From positions 9,785,001-9,849,000 of the forward strand of contig NC_092563.1 of NCBI RefSeq assembly GCF_037975245.1: a stretch of DNA of 64,000 nt, read 5' to 3'. This document shows positions 1 to 28,984 of this stretch, piece after piece. The DNA comes from Apostichopus japonicus. Lineage: Eukaryota; Echinodermata; Holothuroidea; Aspidochirotida; Stichopodidae. How positions within the stretch are numbered: the stretch's first letter is position 1; each line of letters starts with the position of its first letter. Below the pieces are notes generated by a model that was not told where the DNA came from, searched no databases, and was given only the letters and a program-made list of their open reading frames with translations. A program made the translations under genes and the position numbers.

Positions 1-143
1 TTGTATCTTTAACATATCTAGCTCTAGCATGCTCCCAAAACATAACACGTGTTAGTGTGTTATAACACCCTGGCATATAAATGCATAATATGCTACACGT
101 TAAGAACAAATATAAGCTCACACCTTTTCGGCTTGGGTGCATA

Positions 144-290
144 TACAATTTGGAGGTTGTTCATCCTGGAACGCAATTTTCATGCTCAGTGGTATGATGC
201 GATATCTGCTGTATGCTTTACAAACTCGAGTAATTGAAAACAAAAGACTGAAATAAATAACTTTCATCTGTTTATTGTGCGATGCCCCAC
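144..290 (+). repeat. Dispersed direct repeat, copy 1
   Basis: This stretch of about 147 bp recurs in the same orientation at 2050-2190. Shared words include TTTGGAGG, the GTTCATCC/CCGGAACGC region, CTGAAATAAATAAC and TTTATTGTGC. The copies are diverged (roughly 80 percent by eye), so this is an old interspersed family or an old local duplication. No coding capacity is visible. Confidence 0.65.
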
Positions 291-2049
291 AAGAAGATTA
301 TATCGGCTCATTTCATTCTTCATTCTTCATTCTTTATTTGGTACTGGTTGATTGTTGACTCTTAATTGAAATTAAACTATTATCTGCAGCAGATTTTGAA
401 AATGCTGCTTATATATGGGTGACTACAGGAAGAGTTGTATCTTTGTAATTGTCTTCAAAACCGACATTTGATTATGATTTAACTTTAGCTATAAAATGAT
501 GTTTACTATAAACGTTGAAGAGGTGGGGTATTTATGTGAAAAGAGAAGGAAACTAATTTCTTAACTGGCTAATACCAAATATTCAAGATCCTTCAACTTA
601 CTTGAGGATGTATAAGTATTGATCCATTGTGCTTTATAGTATTACCCTATCAAAGCGCTGATAGTAAGCTTTACTTGTTGGAAAAGTACTAGAATGCTCT
701 TTATATACCAGCATGTTTAAGTTGCAAAGCTCATATGACATAGAACGATTATCATGTTTCTTGTAATATGATTTTTTGTTATTGAAACTTAAGTAACCAT
801 GAACAGATCATTTACGTATCCATGCAAGAGATTTTAGTTAATGCTGCGCGTAGAGTTGAATCTTTGCCAAATTTTGCAATCAGACAGTTGATTATGTTAA
901 TTTTTGGGAGCTTTCAACTATTTTTACATGTTGAGGGAGTTGGGTGAAAATTCCTAAGTCGACCAATGCTTTTTTGTACATGCATCTTAGAAACTAAAAA
1001 GGAAATTATTTAAATTTTCGTAAGCATGCACATTTAAGAGATAGTACCTTGATACCTTGCCATCCATAACTGGACACAAAGGATAAAATATCATGACTGT
1101 AGTTCACTATTCATGCATGATTGTAGATGCTCGGGAAACCCTCTTAAGGGTTGAAATAAAAGGTTGAATTCATCAAATATTCTGAATTATTTGTGTTGTC
1201 ATTCCTCTTTGTTGTCTCTTGAATGTGCTTTTCTGTTGTGATCTACTTAAAGAACAAGGAATCAAGCTGCTTTTAATAATTAACGTATGAAACACTTATG
1301 AACGGGTGCTATGTTGAAATCGCTGGCAAAATTGTACATAAAAATTTTGTAGTTGCGTTACATGCTGATCATGTAAAACTTTACAAAACAGCAGTTAAGT
1401 AAATTCAAGTAAATTTTACTTAAATGCTTTAGTGTTCTTATTTGACATGAACATCAAGTAAAATTTTAACCTTCGTACAACATTTTCTGAATGTATGTAG
1501 TTTCAAAAGCAAGACAAGCATGATTCCTGCCACGTTGGCAGTACATCTAATGAAAAGAGTTTCCTTCAGGCATATGTACAGTTTTTGTTAATAAAAAACA
1601 TTCAAAAGTAAAATCTGAAATATGAAATTTTCGGACTAGCTTTTTAATATGATATAAGAACAATCAGTGACGATGCTGTGCATGTCGTATGCATTTCTGG
1701 TTTTGATACTCCCCCCCCCCCCCCAGCCCCACTTTTTAAGGTTTTAAGCTTATTTTTTGTTCAAAATTGGATAAATTCACTTCAAAACATACCCTTAATG
1801 TTGCACAAAAATTTCATCTATGGACAACCAATATAGAAAAATCTCCTTCAACCCCTAACAGACCGGTCAAAATTGCACTAGTAGAGGGAAGTATGGAGAA
1901 GAATGTTGGTGAGGGAAGTTTAGAAAATTCAGACACAGTTAAGTTATTGGTGTACAAATATTAAAACCTCTTATAACAGCTACTATAAAACTTCGTTGAA
2001 GGAAATGAAAATATACCAGATATTTCCGGAACCGAACACTACGCACATC
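291..2049. other. Non-coding stretch, no gene seen
   Basis: AT-rich sequence without a persuasive exon. A weak internal duplication relates about 395-475 to about 835-900 (both contain AATGCTGC, GAGTTG, ATCTTTG and TTGATTATG). A C-run lies near 1711-1724. The short open frame at 1767-1964 has no recognisable motif and no splice context, so I do not call it. Confidence 0.5.
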
Positions 2050-2190
2050 TACAGTTTGGAGGCTGTTCATCCCGGAACGCCATTTTCATGCTCACTGATA
2101 TGATGTGATATCTGTTTGCTTTAAAAATTCGAATAATTGAAATGAGACTGAAATAAATAACTATTATATGTTTATTGTGCAATGCTCCAC
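2050..2190 (+). repeat. Dispersed direct repeat, copy 2
   Basis: Second copy of the repeat at 144-290. It stops exactly where a transposon-like terminus (CAGTGGCGTAACG) begins at 2191, so the repeat was probably interrupted there by an insertion. Confidence 0.6.
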
Positions 2191-2540
2191 CAGTGGCGTA
2201 ACGATGAGCCTGGGGGTGGCTCCTGGCCCAGAGGGGCCCCCATTAGGAGGCCTAGCAAGGGTGTCCGCAGAAATGTAGTAAGGGGGGTCAGTAGGTCATA
2301 TAGGTGTAACACACTACTTGATACTATCTAAGCGGAGCGCCACCATCGGTTGGCGCGGAGCGTGCGACGATTTTTTGCCAAAAAATACTCCTAGATCGTC
2401 GGAAAAGACACTTCCCGTTCAGGCTGCATTTACACATCGGATATTTTGAGATCTCATGTCTTAGGATTTTGACTTTCAGTAATGCATTTTGGGTCAGTAT
2501 GCAATGAACATAACTAGAGAACTGTTGGCTGGGGGGAAAT
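2191..2540 (+). mobile_element. hAT-like element fragment (CAGTGGCG terminus)
   Basis: Begins with CAGTGGCGTAACG, a typical hAT-like terminus also seen at 8467, 21375 and 27817 in this window. Inside is a module with CTATCTAAGCGGAGCGCC followed by ATCGGTTGGCGCGGAGCG, which forms a hairpin. The same module occurs at about 21450-21640 and, inverted, at about 28570-28765. The right terminus could not be located, so the element is partial or its far end has decayed. Confidence 0.55.
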
Positions 2541-3124
2541 CATTGAAATGTCATATGCTTAACTTTTTTTTTTAATTTTCCAGGGGTGAGCAAGTGCCCC
2601 TCCCCCCCCCCTACTGTTTGGAGTATAATGGAGACTTCTGTACAAATACAGTTATCAAACCTAAGCATAGGGCCCATAGGAGCCCATAGGAGTTGCGCCC
2701 CACATTCTTTTCATTTCGAAAGACGCACAGTTTCATGTTCATTACACATTGAAGGCTTCGATTCTCTATCTGCTTTCAGTTTAGGGAAGATCTCTAGATT
2801 TTCATCTCTAGATATCGCTAGATACTGCTAGATGTTCATACAGTGCAGTGCCCTTTGGATTTCTTCGGGGCCTGATCTTGGGAAATTGCAAAGCCGGGAG
2901 TGGTCACACTCCATGTAGGTCAGTGCACGACCTCCACAACCCAATCACTTGTTATCGATGAAGTAGTGTGTTGCCGGATTTTGTCAAGAGGTCTTGGTAC
3001 TACGGGCAAAGGTCATTAATTCAGTTTCGTAACTCATCGGGCAGTGATGAGAGGGGTTGGGCGTAGGGTTGTGGGCGCGCGTTTTCATGCACATTAGAAC
3101 AATCTCAAGAAGTGGTGGGTTCGT

Positions 3125-3290
3125 CCTTTTCTCCTTTTTTCTCTTTCTTCTTTTTCTTTTCCTTCCTCTCCCTCCTTCCTCCTATTTTCCCCTTCTTTTT
3201 TCCCTTTTTTCTTCTCTTTTTTCCCTCTCCTCTTTTTCTTACCCGGGGGGCGCGCGCCCCCAACGCCCCCCCCCCCTGGATACGCGCCTG
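3125..3290. repeat. Polypyrimidine tract and GC-rich transposon-like terminus
   Basis: A C/T-only tract of about 115 bp is followed by a GC-rich inverted motif (CGGGGGGCGCGCGCCCC) and a run of C. It ends in GGATACGCGCCTG, whose reverse complement CAGGCGCGTATCC resembles a hAT-type 5' end. The motif abuts the GATA array, so this is probably the right end of an element that landed in or next to the microsatellite. The left end was not found. Confidence 0.4.
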
Positions 3291-4297
<1,007 letters not shown>

Positions 4298-4390
4298 TTC
4301 ACAATTTCCAACGTGAATTCAGTAAGATTCGATTAAGTAAGTTCTGTTTTTATTGCTTCATGGTCTTTCCTAAAGGTTTCAGTATTAGAT

Positions 4391-4392
<2 letters not shown>

Positions 4393-4476
<84 letters not shown>

Positions 4477-4477
4477 A

Positions 4478-4533
<56 letters not shown>
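4393..4533. repeat. (TA)n microsatellite
   Basis: About 140 bp of alternating T and A, interrupted once near 4474 (GTAAATG). It lies just upstream of the first visible exon of the CAP-domain gene. Confidence 0.95.
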
Positions 4534-4536
<3 letters not shown>

Positions 4537-4794
4537 ATAATTCATATATAAAGAGAGATATATTTATATATATGTATAATCTTATAAATGTGTGAGTTTA
4601 GACATTATGTGAGAATCAGTGATTCATGCTTTCAGCAGTATATTTTGTGCAGCTAAAATTTCATTCCAATAACATTAAGGATATATCCATGTATATATTT
4701 AATCCGTCGATAGAGCAAAATCGTTATTTTATTAGGTTAACTTATTCCTTGATACATTTTGAAAAATATTTATTACTATTTTATATGTCGACAG

Positions 4795-20437
<15,643 letters not shown>

Positions 20438-20463
20438 AACTTGTTACAAACACATGAATATCC

Positions 20464-20853
20464 CATTAAATATACATCATCAGTAGTTAGATTTTGGGAT
20501 GAGTGGGAAAATATATACGTCAAATCTCTTTAGTGAAATATCATCATGTCATTGTGACTTGTGTAACCAACGCTTACTAACATATATAGACTGAAGGTAG
20601 AGGCATGTGACTTCACAAGTTAATCCTAAAAAGTAAAGTTCTGTTAAATTATCAGTAAGATGAAGTATGCATTTGACACCTTATAATGATTTTATTGTTT
20701 AGGTAATTGTTTTATTGTCCTTAGTTTAAAGGGTACCAGTAGTACTATGACCGTTTGGACGTCAGTGACAGAACGTCACGTAAAATGTGAACCACTTGAG
20801 CAGACGCACTAATTCCCGAAAGGATTGCGACAGTGGTATATATATATAAATAA

Positions 20854-20889
<36 letters not shown>

Positions 20890-20930
20890 CGTGACTAGTA
20901 TAGCCTATATAATATTCGAAGTCGAATAAA
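20464..20930 (+). terminator. Candidate polyadenylation signals of the CAP gene
   Basis: ATTAAA at about 20464 lies close to the stop. A canonical AATAAA lies at about 20925-20930, after an AT repeat (about 20838-20890). Without transcript data I cannot choose between them. Confidence 0.4.
20838..20890. repeat. AT-rich microsatellite
   Basis: TATATAAATA-type and TA repeats, about 50 bp, in or just past the 3' UTR of the CAP gene. Confidence 0.85.
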
Positions 20931-21374
20931 TTAAACAGTCAAGATGTGTCTGAGTGTCATCATGTTACCGCTCCGACTGTTTAACTTTTAGAACGTGTCA
21001 CAAGCAATCGATGATTAATAAAATTCCTCTTTCAATGTGAAATAAATTGATTTGATTCGAAAAAAAAAAAAATATCATTGTTTTTTCTCTCGTTATTGTG
21101 GGTCCAATTGGAGATACCAAGCCAACCTTCAGCTTCAGCTGATACAACAGAAATCTTTGTAAAGGAATGACTCCCGCCTCCCTTCCCCCACCACCCCCCC
21201 CCCTCCTCCCCACTCCCCAAAAAGCTAAGCAAGGTGATCACGTTCCGTTAGGGAGATGCAAGATTGTGGAGATATTACAGAAATCTCAGTCAGCGTCTCT
21301 CATTGGCCCTATATAGCCGTGTATGGTGTGTTAAAGATGGTGCTTCCTCTTGATGGTTTTACACCAGTCCCAGA

Positions 21375-21700
21375 CAGTGGCGTAGATAGGATATTTTTAG
21401 TGGGGCTGGCGCTGGGGGGGGCTTGACCATTTCCTGGGAGGGCGTCTTGTTACTATCTAAGCGAAGCGCCAACATTGGTTGGCTCGCAGCGTAGCGGAAA
21501 TTTTTAGCTAAAAAAATGCCTCCTAGATCGTTGGAAATGACACTTCCCAGGCCTTGTAAGCTGCTCTAAAGTTTTCTCAACATCCTTTATTTTGAGATCC
21601 CATGTCTTGATATGGTCATCAAATAGTTTATTGAAATAGAGAAAAATCAGTCTGGTAAGTTACTTTGAAATATCATGACATATCTTTTGTGAGTTTGACA
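21375..21700 (+). mobile_element. hAT-like element fragment sharing the TCTAAGCG module
   Basis: Starts CAGTGGCGTAGATAGG and then shows a G-run. It contains TACTATCTAAGCGAAGCGCC and TTGGTTGGCTCGCAGCG, followed by CTCCTAGATCGTTGGAAATG and CACTTCCC, collinear with about 2318-2460. It continues with TTTTGAGATC and CATGTCTT, as in the 2191 element. The far terminus was not recognised. Confidence 0.55.
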
Positions 21701-24279
21701 CCGGCATTGACATTTTTCGACAAATCTGCAAATTGCGCGTGGAAAATAAGGAAAGATTGACTGGGCTTCCAGTCAAGTAACATACTGAAATGGCCGAACT
21801 ATGTGTCAAACTGACATCAGATATTGAGTCTGAAGTATGATTATGGTGATAGAATGATTGGCCGGTAGTTCTCAGCGATAGTATTGTCTCCTTTTGAAAA
21901 CTTGTTTTTTAGCGGTTTAAATAGCATAAGGGTACGTCCAAGAAGTGAAAACCCGATAGAAAATGTAACAGAGTATCGAGGCAATGACGCGAGCAATGCT
22001 GTGAGAAACCTGTATGATGTCACCTTTTTTTACCTTTTAACATCTTCTTTGGCATTCCAGTACTTGGAAACCACCTTTCTATTGTGACGTCACCGTCCAT
22101 TTAAACAAACAAAAAACAAAAGCAAAGTTTGCCCGCACAGTCGAACACACAGATTCAGTAGTAAATATTATGTGTGTTGTAGTCATGTAGAGCAGGCATT
22201 ATATATAATTCGACGGTCTTTAACATGCGTTTTCAGTACAGTGCGACTCCCGTAGATGTCTTCTCGGCATATGCGCTATGTCACGTCAGGTTTTTCAGCA
22301 ACTATACACTACTGCCGGTCCGCGGTCGAAGGGTCATTCATGAGTGGTCATCATGGAGATTCGAGACATTCAGACCAATGATATATTTTTCGAACATGTA
22401 ATTTTTTTCGACACCCAAAATCCCAGTGGGAGGGCGACTGGGGCGCCAAGCTTTCATGAGGGCTGTCGCCGTATAGGTGTTCTCATTTCCCCAATACATT
22501 CCACAAATGCCCCAAATCACCTTCAGTCTTTCTCAAGTATACTCAATTAGGAATTTATGACACACCCTCTTAGATCCAAACCTATAGTAATAGCAATAAA
22601 AAAAATAATTTCAGACGGTCTTTTATGAACTCAAAACTTCCCGACCATGAAATTGCTCAATTTTTGGGTGAATTTACATTACTGTATGTTTAACAAAAGC
22701 ACACAAAGGAGACATCTGTTAAGCTTATTGAATTCGATGAGTGTTATTATACGTATTTCTAAATTCAAACAGGATCCGGCAACATAAAATCGCTTTCAAT
22801 CCTAACTCACGCCGAACCCTATTTATGAATTGTGCTGTTCTATGTCTGTAGGCCTGTACTCTAAAAGTGTCGTTTCCCAATAGCGCCATCTACTGGTAGT
22901 AGTGACTTAGTATTTCTATCTGCTGTCAATATTTCAAGTCATACTGGCCAAACCTCAAATGGAATCTTAACTGGGTATAATCCATTTAGATTCTATGACA
23001 TTTTCGGTGTTCAGACAGCTTTCTAGTATATTGAAAGCTAATTAAACGCAGTTTGCAACTCGGAGATTTCAAATTCTGAAAGCAGGTTTATTTTCCCTGA
23101 TTAAATTCAACTTAAAATAGTGACAATGGGAGCAAACCCTCAACGGTGCTTGGATTTGGTACTGATCCTACTTGTGAAGCGATTTAGTTCTGCATGTCGA
23201 GTAAGCCGTCCAATAGAACTTATCATGGCATGATAATAACCAGGTGGTTAACTGAAGAAATAGTCCTGTCAATCAGAATGTTTTTTAGCAGTTTTAGACT
23301 GATAAGTGTCTTATAAATATCATATCCAAAATCGACATTTGATCCCGGTTGTCTAACCCAACCAAAATGGCGTCTTAATACAAAATGGCGGCGGGTTTTT
23401 TCAATAAACATTCAAATATATTGCCATTAAAGACATTAATAACAATAAAAGCATAATCAAATCATACGGCGGTACCTTTAAATAGTGAACAATGGTTGTA
23501 AATTAGATAGTAAAGAATCCGACAGTGAGGGCGCTTTCCTCATCGCCATGTGATCATAAGTTAAGAGAGGACTATTTACGTGCAGGTTTATGTTTTCTAA
23601 CTTCTTCCTTATTTAATTAATTTATGATTTTAGGTGAACAATGTTTACATAACTTTAGCGTGGGCATAAGAGTATTGAGAAAAAACCTACTTGCCTGGCA
23701 AATAATATGAAAACATGTGACTCTCCTTTGACATCACATTGTATGGGCATCTCTTGATTTACAAAACAAGGGATTTTATCACTAAAACTGAAATTTAACT
23801 TCTTTACACATTGCCATTTTTTGTAAATAAGCAGCGAGTACTATGCATTTGCAATCGAGCTAAACTTGCAGTGCCCACATCGCTTCCTGTAGCCAATTAG
23901 TACTTTCTAACCGAGCGGCGATTCGTTTTGTGACTTGCTTTTTTTTTGGGGGGGTGGGGTGGGGTAACTATAGAACGGTGGTAGAGAGTAACATTTATTT
24001 TTTTATTTTTGTGGGTCGCGGGGTGACAAAATTGTAACAATTTATACATTTTTTCAGTGTGCTCCCTCTCACGTTAGTCGGGCAAGCCCCCTACTCCCCT
24101 CTTTATTAAAAAAAGGAATTATCATATATTGAGGAACGAACAAATTGGCGTGCTGAATCTTTTAGATGACTTTCGTGTTTTTTCCTCAAACGGCTCATAT
24201 GGAGTAGCTTTACACACCAAATATTTTACTGAAACACTGATGAAGTAAATGATACCTTGAATAAACTAGGTCACTACGG
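21701..24279. other. Non-coding stretch, no gene seen
   Basis: AT-rich DNA with only short chance frames. A G-run lies near 23949-23963. Nothing supports an exon. Confidence 0.5.
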
Positions 24280-25325
24280 TCAGTCTTCCTCACTATCGTT
24301 GTCGTAGTCTGCAACATTGGAGCAGCTGATTCCACGACATTCGCTGCATCCTACAGAACACTCCAACCCATGCTTCCTACAGGAGCATCGTTTCGAATCA
24401 CAGTTGGTTCTGCATTTACATCTGATGACCTGCAGTAGCATTTCAGGAGCTGGCGGTAAGGGTGACTTGGTGGGCATCAGATTGTTATTACTCGTATACC
24501 ATCCCCATTCGTGAGGCAGTAAATCATTGTCTGTTCCAATCCAGTGTTGTACTTGCAGAAACACTCTTAGGCTATTGTATCTTGCTGCTGCTGATGTCGG
24601 TGGCAGGGTCTGTACTTTAACAGATGTTTTACTCGACGCTACTTTGTTAAAAAAATTTCGAGCTCGCAAATCATCAAGTCTTTCTCCTCGACTACCTCCA
24701 TACAGAAAGACTAAGGCTTCTTCGCCGGCTTTAATTACTTCTTCTTTTGAGGCCTGTCTAGAAAATACTTTACCTTGATTCTTAAAATGATCGTCATTTG
24801 CCATTTTCCTTAAAACTGCACCTTTGCCTATTCCGAACGGATGAGAAGTGGTGTCACAGCCATTTATAGCGTGCACAAATGGTAAATGCCTGCACATGTC
24901 TTCTCCCAATACTTTCTTTGTCTTCTGTATGTCCCAGATCCTTTGCATGTTTAATTTTTCACTCATGATACATTGTGCGAGGTATTGTTGGCATGGAAAC
25001 AAAGTAGCACGACTATGTCTGTGTCTTCACCAATAACAACTGTTGCTTTGTTTGTAGAGCATTCGATAGCTTTTTGTACAATCAGTAAATCGTCATCGGC
25101 ATGGAACACTAAGACCTCTTTCTTCCATTTTTTGACCCAACATGTTAAGAAATCTTTGTTTGTTGCATGAATTGGCGAGGAATATGTCTTTACAGGATCT
25201 ACAAGGCATGCTTTCAGTGAACAATTCTGTTGATCCGACAACTCCTTTTGACCTCTTGATATGAGCAGAGTCTTTTGTAGATGAGCCATTTTAATAACCA
25301 TCAAAGACAACCATGGCGTTACCAT
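24280..25325 (-). pseudogene. Broken CXC-domain (tesmin/TSO1-like) gene family member
   Basis: Two overlapping minus-strand frames (24280-25002 and 24963-25325) together resemble a repeat-like metazoan family seen in many invertebrate genomes. That family pairs a PIN/FEN-like nuclease fold with a C-terminal CXC domain. Visible motifs are HADDDLLIVQKAIECS and VVIGEDTDIVVLLCFHA, then HAINGCDTTSHPFGIGKGAV and a Cys-rich tail (CKCRTNCDSKRCSCRKHG, then CSVGCSECRGISC) ending in an acidic C-terminus. The frame shifts near 24985, and in the N-terminal part similarity jumps between frames near 25110 and 25295, so it looks decayed. It may be an abandoned mobile gene or a frameshifted host gene. No intron borders are evident. 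Confidence 0.65.
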
Positions 25326-27190
25326 ACTTTTAATAAAGAAAATAATAAATACAAAATGTACAATGAAGATACATGTGCAGGTTTACTTTACTTAGTTCAC
25401 TAGGTTACTGATAGAGCATGAAGGTAGGGATACAAGCTAATGACACCCCACACCCCGTAAACAGTAAATAGTGAAAAGCATACGACGACACAGTCACGTT
25501 TGTTTATCTTAAGTGACATTGCAAAAGTATCCAATTATGTTGCAAAGTTTACAAAGATTGTATCTTAATCATCGATGAAAATGTGGTTGTTATCTAAAGA
25601 ATCCGAATGAATAATGGTTTGGTTAATAGTAATGTGTGAAAAAATGAACTTAATGTGGATCAATAAAGAAAATCCATGATTTCTTCATTTTTTCCAGCAA
25701 TTTGTACGTAATTACTAATGGTACGTAAAGGCATCCGTAGCTACAAATTTTTCGAATGTCGGCATAAGCCTAACCTGGCTTGAGCGCAACCCTAAGTCTA
25801 TTTTAATCGCTTTTTTTTTATTTGCAAGTTTTATATAGTTTATGGTTTTACAGCTGTTTTAACGAATGCAGTTAGACTTATTGGAATATATTACGTCCTT
25901 TATCGACCGTTCATTCGCTTAAAATAACATTAGGCCTAACGTTATGCTAGCCAGCCTAGCCTATACGTTCGTATTTCGTGCGAAACTAGCCAGACTGCAT
26001 TTGTAAATGGTAGTTGGGGGTTAGTTTTCTTTGTAACCTTGTGGTAAATTAAAATATACACCAGCAAATGTTCTATTTGCGTGGAGTTCGAATTTAGATA
26101 AGGTCCAAGTCTAAATGTAACTAGGCCTCTAATGTCAGTGATATAGGCTACATCAGTAAATGTATTTTGTGTGTAATACCAGCCTAACACCAGTTTAGCG
26201 AGCGAAGCTATTCTTTCGATTATTTTCTTTCTTTTTGTGCTATATTCAATTGATTTTAAACTACAGAAACGCAATGGCTATTACGTATAACAAAAATGTA
26301 CATCTATTCCTTACCTGAACATTCCAAGCAGATAACAGATAGCAAACACTCAAAAACGTTACATCCTTGCTCAAGTCAAAGGTTTTCGTGACCGAGCGTG
26401 CGCGAGTGTAAGCAGTAGGCTGTAGCCACGGCAACGGCTATATAATTGTTTACCGCAGCTGATAAGAAGCATCATAAAATCGACACAATCGTCTCTTTTT
26501 CTAGCCAAAATTTCGGAATTTGGCAAATGTCGATTTATGTCGATTTTTAGTATGTTACTAAGACGAATTTATTCTATCAATTTGCGTTGAAATAATTTCT
26601 GTTTCAATTTGTTTAAGGTTAAATCATAGATTGACTGGACTAAAAGCCTTCTTTCTTCATCTTGCACTGCACGGGTTTCCATATGATTATTTCTAAATAG
26701 TCCAGCTACCTCGAAGTATGTACCTGTGATAGTTTACGCCACATGATGAAAACGATAGTGTTAGAGTCTGCCTGCAAAATATCAAGCTTGTGCCTAATAA
26801 TGTCGTGAGTGATTTCACACGATTGCAGAAATGATGGCGTCTCCCATACACTTTAAATATTAGAATTAATCAAAAGCTTTTCAAACGATTAAAAAAGTTT
26901 GTTCTTCAGTTTGATACGTGAAACTTGGCATGATATTGTAATGAACTCAGCGTCGTGTGTGAAGGGGGGAAATATGGGCTCAGGACACCCTAAGCAGGAT
27001 CAAAAAGTCTCATGCCGTAATCAACTTCACACAGAAAGCATTTATTAGCATAACCTTGCGTTGAGACCTAATATATGGTCTAACGATGCTTCAGAATGTA
27101 TTATTTGACCTCTAAACTTTTTCTTGTTTTCTTTCTAGTGGGGGATCCCCAAAACCTCCTCTTATGGCGTATGGCTCCAACATCCCACTG
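25326..27190. other. Non-coding stretch upstream of the CXC pseudogene
   Basis: AT-rich, with a few AGGCCTA words. A GC-richer stretch near 26390-26450 contains GTGCGCGAGTG and a TATATAA-like word. It could be an old promoter region, but no start of a transcript can be shown. Confidence 0.4.
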
Positions 27191-27249
27191 CCACCCCTAT
27201 CTAAATCAATCTCTGCTCCGTCACCTTTGAAATATTGTGCACGCCACTG
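27190..27249. mobile_element. Orphan hAT-like terminus
   Basis: Ends in GTGCACGCCACTG. The reverse complement CAGTGGCGTGCAC is a typical hAT-like 5' terminus. The matching other end was not found in the preceding kilobase. It stands only 46 bp from the next element. Confidence 0.4.
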
Positions 27250-27295
27250 AATGAACTGCGTCGGATATGATAATGTCAATGTAACAGCTGTAACT

Positions 27296-28984
27296 ACGGA
27301 AGCGTAGAAGAGACATTGCATTGACGCGTTACCAACTTGACAAAACGACAATTATCTGCAAATTGACGAGTTGACGAGATGGTAACGTGACAAAATTCAG
27401 AAAATTGACGTTTTGACGAGATAACGGATCTCGTCAATGCAGCAATTTTCTGCAAATTGACGAGTTGCACACTTACTACCATCTCGACAAAACGACAAAA
27501 TTCAGAAAATTGACGTTTTGACGAGATAACGGATCTCGTCAATGCATCAATTTTCTGAATTTTGTCATCTTGTCGAGATGGTATACGTAGTAAGTGTGCA
27601 ACTCGTCAATTTGCAGAAAATTGATGCATTGACGAGATCCGTTATCTCGTCAAAACGTCAATTTTCTGAATTTTGTCAACTTGTCGAGATGGTAGTATCT
27701 GTGCAACTCGTCAATTTGCAGAAAATTGATGCATTGACGAGATCCGATATCTCGTCAAAACGACAATTTTCTGAATTTTGTCATCTTGTCGAGATGGTAG
27801 TAAGTGTGCAACTCGTCAGTGGCGGCGGAACCGGGGGGCTTGGGGGGGGGGCTCAGCCCCCCAGTGAAAAAGTTGAGGGGGCAAATCCATGATTAGCCCC
27901 CCCCCCCAATATTTACCATGACTCCGAAACGTGCATCTGCCCATTTTCCAATGCATACTTGTCGATCTGTCCGATGCACACGGATACTATATAGGTGTAA
28001 TAATTTTAGTAATCGCTGGGGGACCCTCGGCCCGTCCCCTGGCTATAGACCACATTGTCACCCCAACCTCGTCTTCACGCCCCGTGAAAAGTGGAAGCAG
28101 TGAGTGTGAGTACCGGTAAGCGCAACACAACTTCGTCTTAGGCCAATGACTTGCCTCATTTCAGCCAGTTCTCCAACATTCCCGAAGGATATATCCTTCT
28201 AATGGTAGCACATTTCCCATAGATATATCCTTCAGGGACATTTCCTTCTAATTGGAGATGTATCTTTCGTAGGGTATATCCTTCTAAAGTGCCTTAAGTG
28301 TGATAACAAAAACACATTATTAGCATTTCACCTGTACTGTATAGGGTACATGCATTCGTGACAGTGCTTCGTTCATAGAAATTTGTTGGCAACTGCACAT
28401 GGTTTTGGAATTACCCATTTGTTGACATTAAGAAATGCTTTCAGTTTTTTCTTATGACATTTATATAATTATGGCATTTAATTGCAAATAGTAATTTACT
28501 ACACTCAAAAACGTCTTTGCGAGTACACTACGAGCAATAGCTACTCTCTTAACTTACACCATCCAATATACAAATTACAATGTTTTTACAGATTTTTACG
28601 TGAAATCTGAGAAATTGCAGGCTTGAGACCCATATTTTAGGGCTAGGTATTCGCAGCATAAAACACTCGGGAAGTGCCGTTTCCGGCCATCTGGGGTTTG
28701 AAAAACCCAAAATTTTCTTGTACGCTCCGCGCCAACCGATGGTGGCGTTCCGCTTAGATAGTCTCCACAAATTAGCCCCCCCCCCAATCATTTTCCCGTT
28801 CCGCCGCGCCTGCAACTCGTCAATTTGCAGAAAATTGTTGCATTGACGAGATCCGTTATCTCGTCAAAACGTCAATTTTCTGAATTTTGTCACGTTATCA
28901 TCTCGACAACTCGTCAATTTGCAGAAAATTGTCGTTTTGTCAAGTTGGTAACTCGTCAATGCAATGTCCCTTCTACGCTTCCGT
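27296..28984. mobile_element. TIR element with ends built of TGACGAG/CTCGTCA minisatellite
   Basis: The outer termini ACGGAAGCGTAGAA and TTCTACGCTTCCGT are inverted, followed on both sides by GACATTGCATTGACG-like and CAACTTGACAAAACGACAA segments. The flanks CTGTAACT (left) and ATGTAACT (right) match 7 of 8, compatible with an 8-bp duplication. The ends consist of repeated, internally palindromic units of CTCGTCAATTTGCAGAAAAT type (27330-27816 and 28813-28950). A separate 996-bp element is nested at 27817-28812. No coding sequence is visible. Confidence 0.75.
27817..28812. mobile_element. Nested hAT-like element, 996 bp, with 8-bp target duplication
   Basis: Starts CAGTGGCGGCGGAACCGGG and ends CCCGTTCCGCCGCGCCTG, giving imperfect TIRs. 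It is flanked by an exact 8-bp duplication CAACTCGT (27809-27816 and 28813-28820). It carries runs of G and C near both ends and, inverted near 28720-28765, the hairpin module CGCTCCGCGCCAACCGATGG shared with 2191 and 21375. Inside (28180-28290) short AAGGATATATCCTT-like palindromes repeat. It has no transposase. Confidence 0.8.

Noticed and set aside
24317-24778. Plus-strand frames opposite the CXC pseudogene
   Set aside because: They are antisense shadows of the minus-strand frames with the recognisable motifs.
27542-27892. 116-codon frame with repeated KRQFSEFCHLVEMV
   Set aside because: It is the TGACGAG minisatellite translated; the same peptide appears on the other strand because the unit is palindromic.
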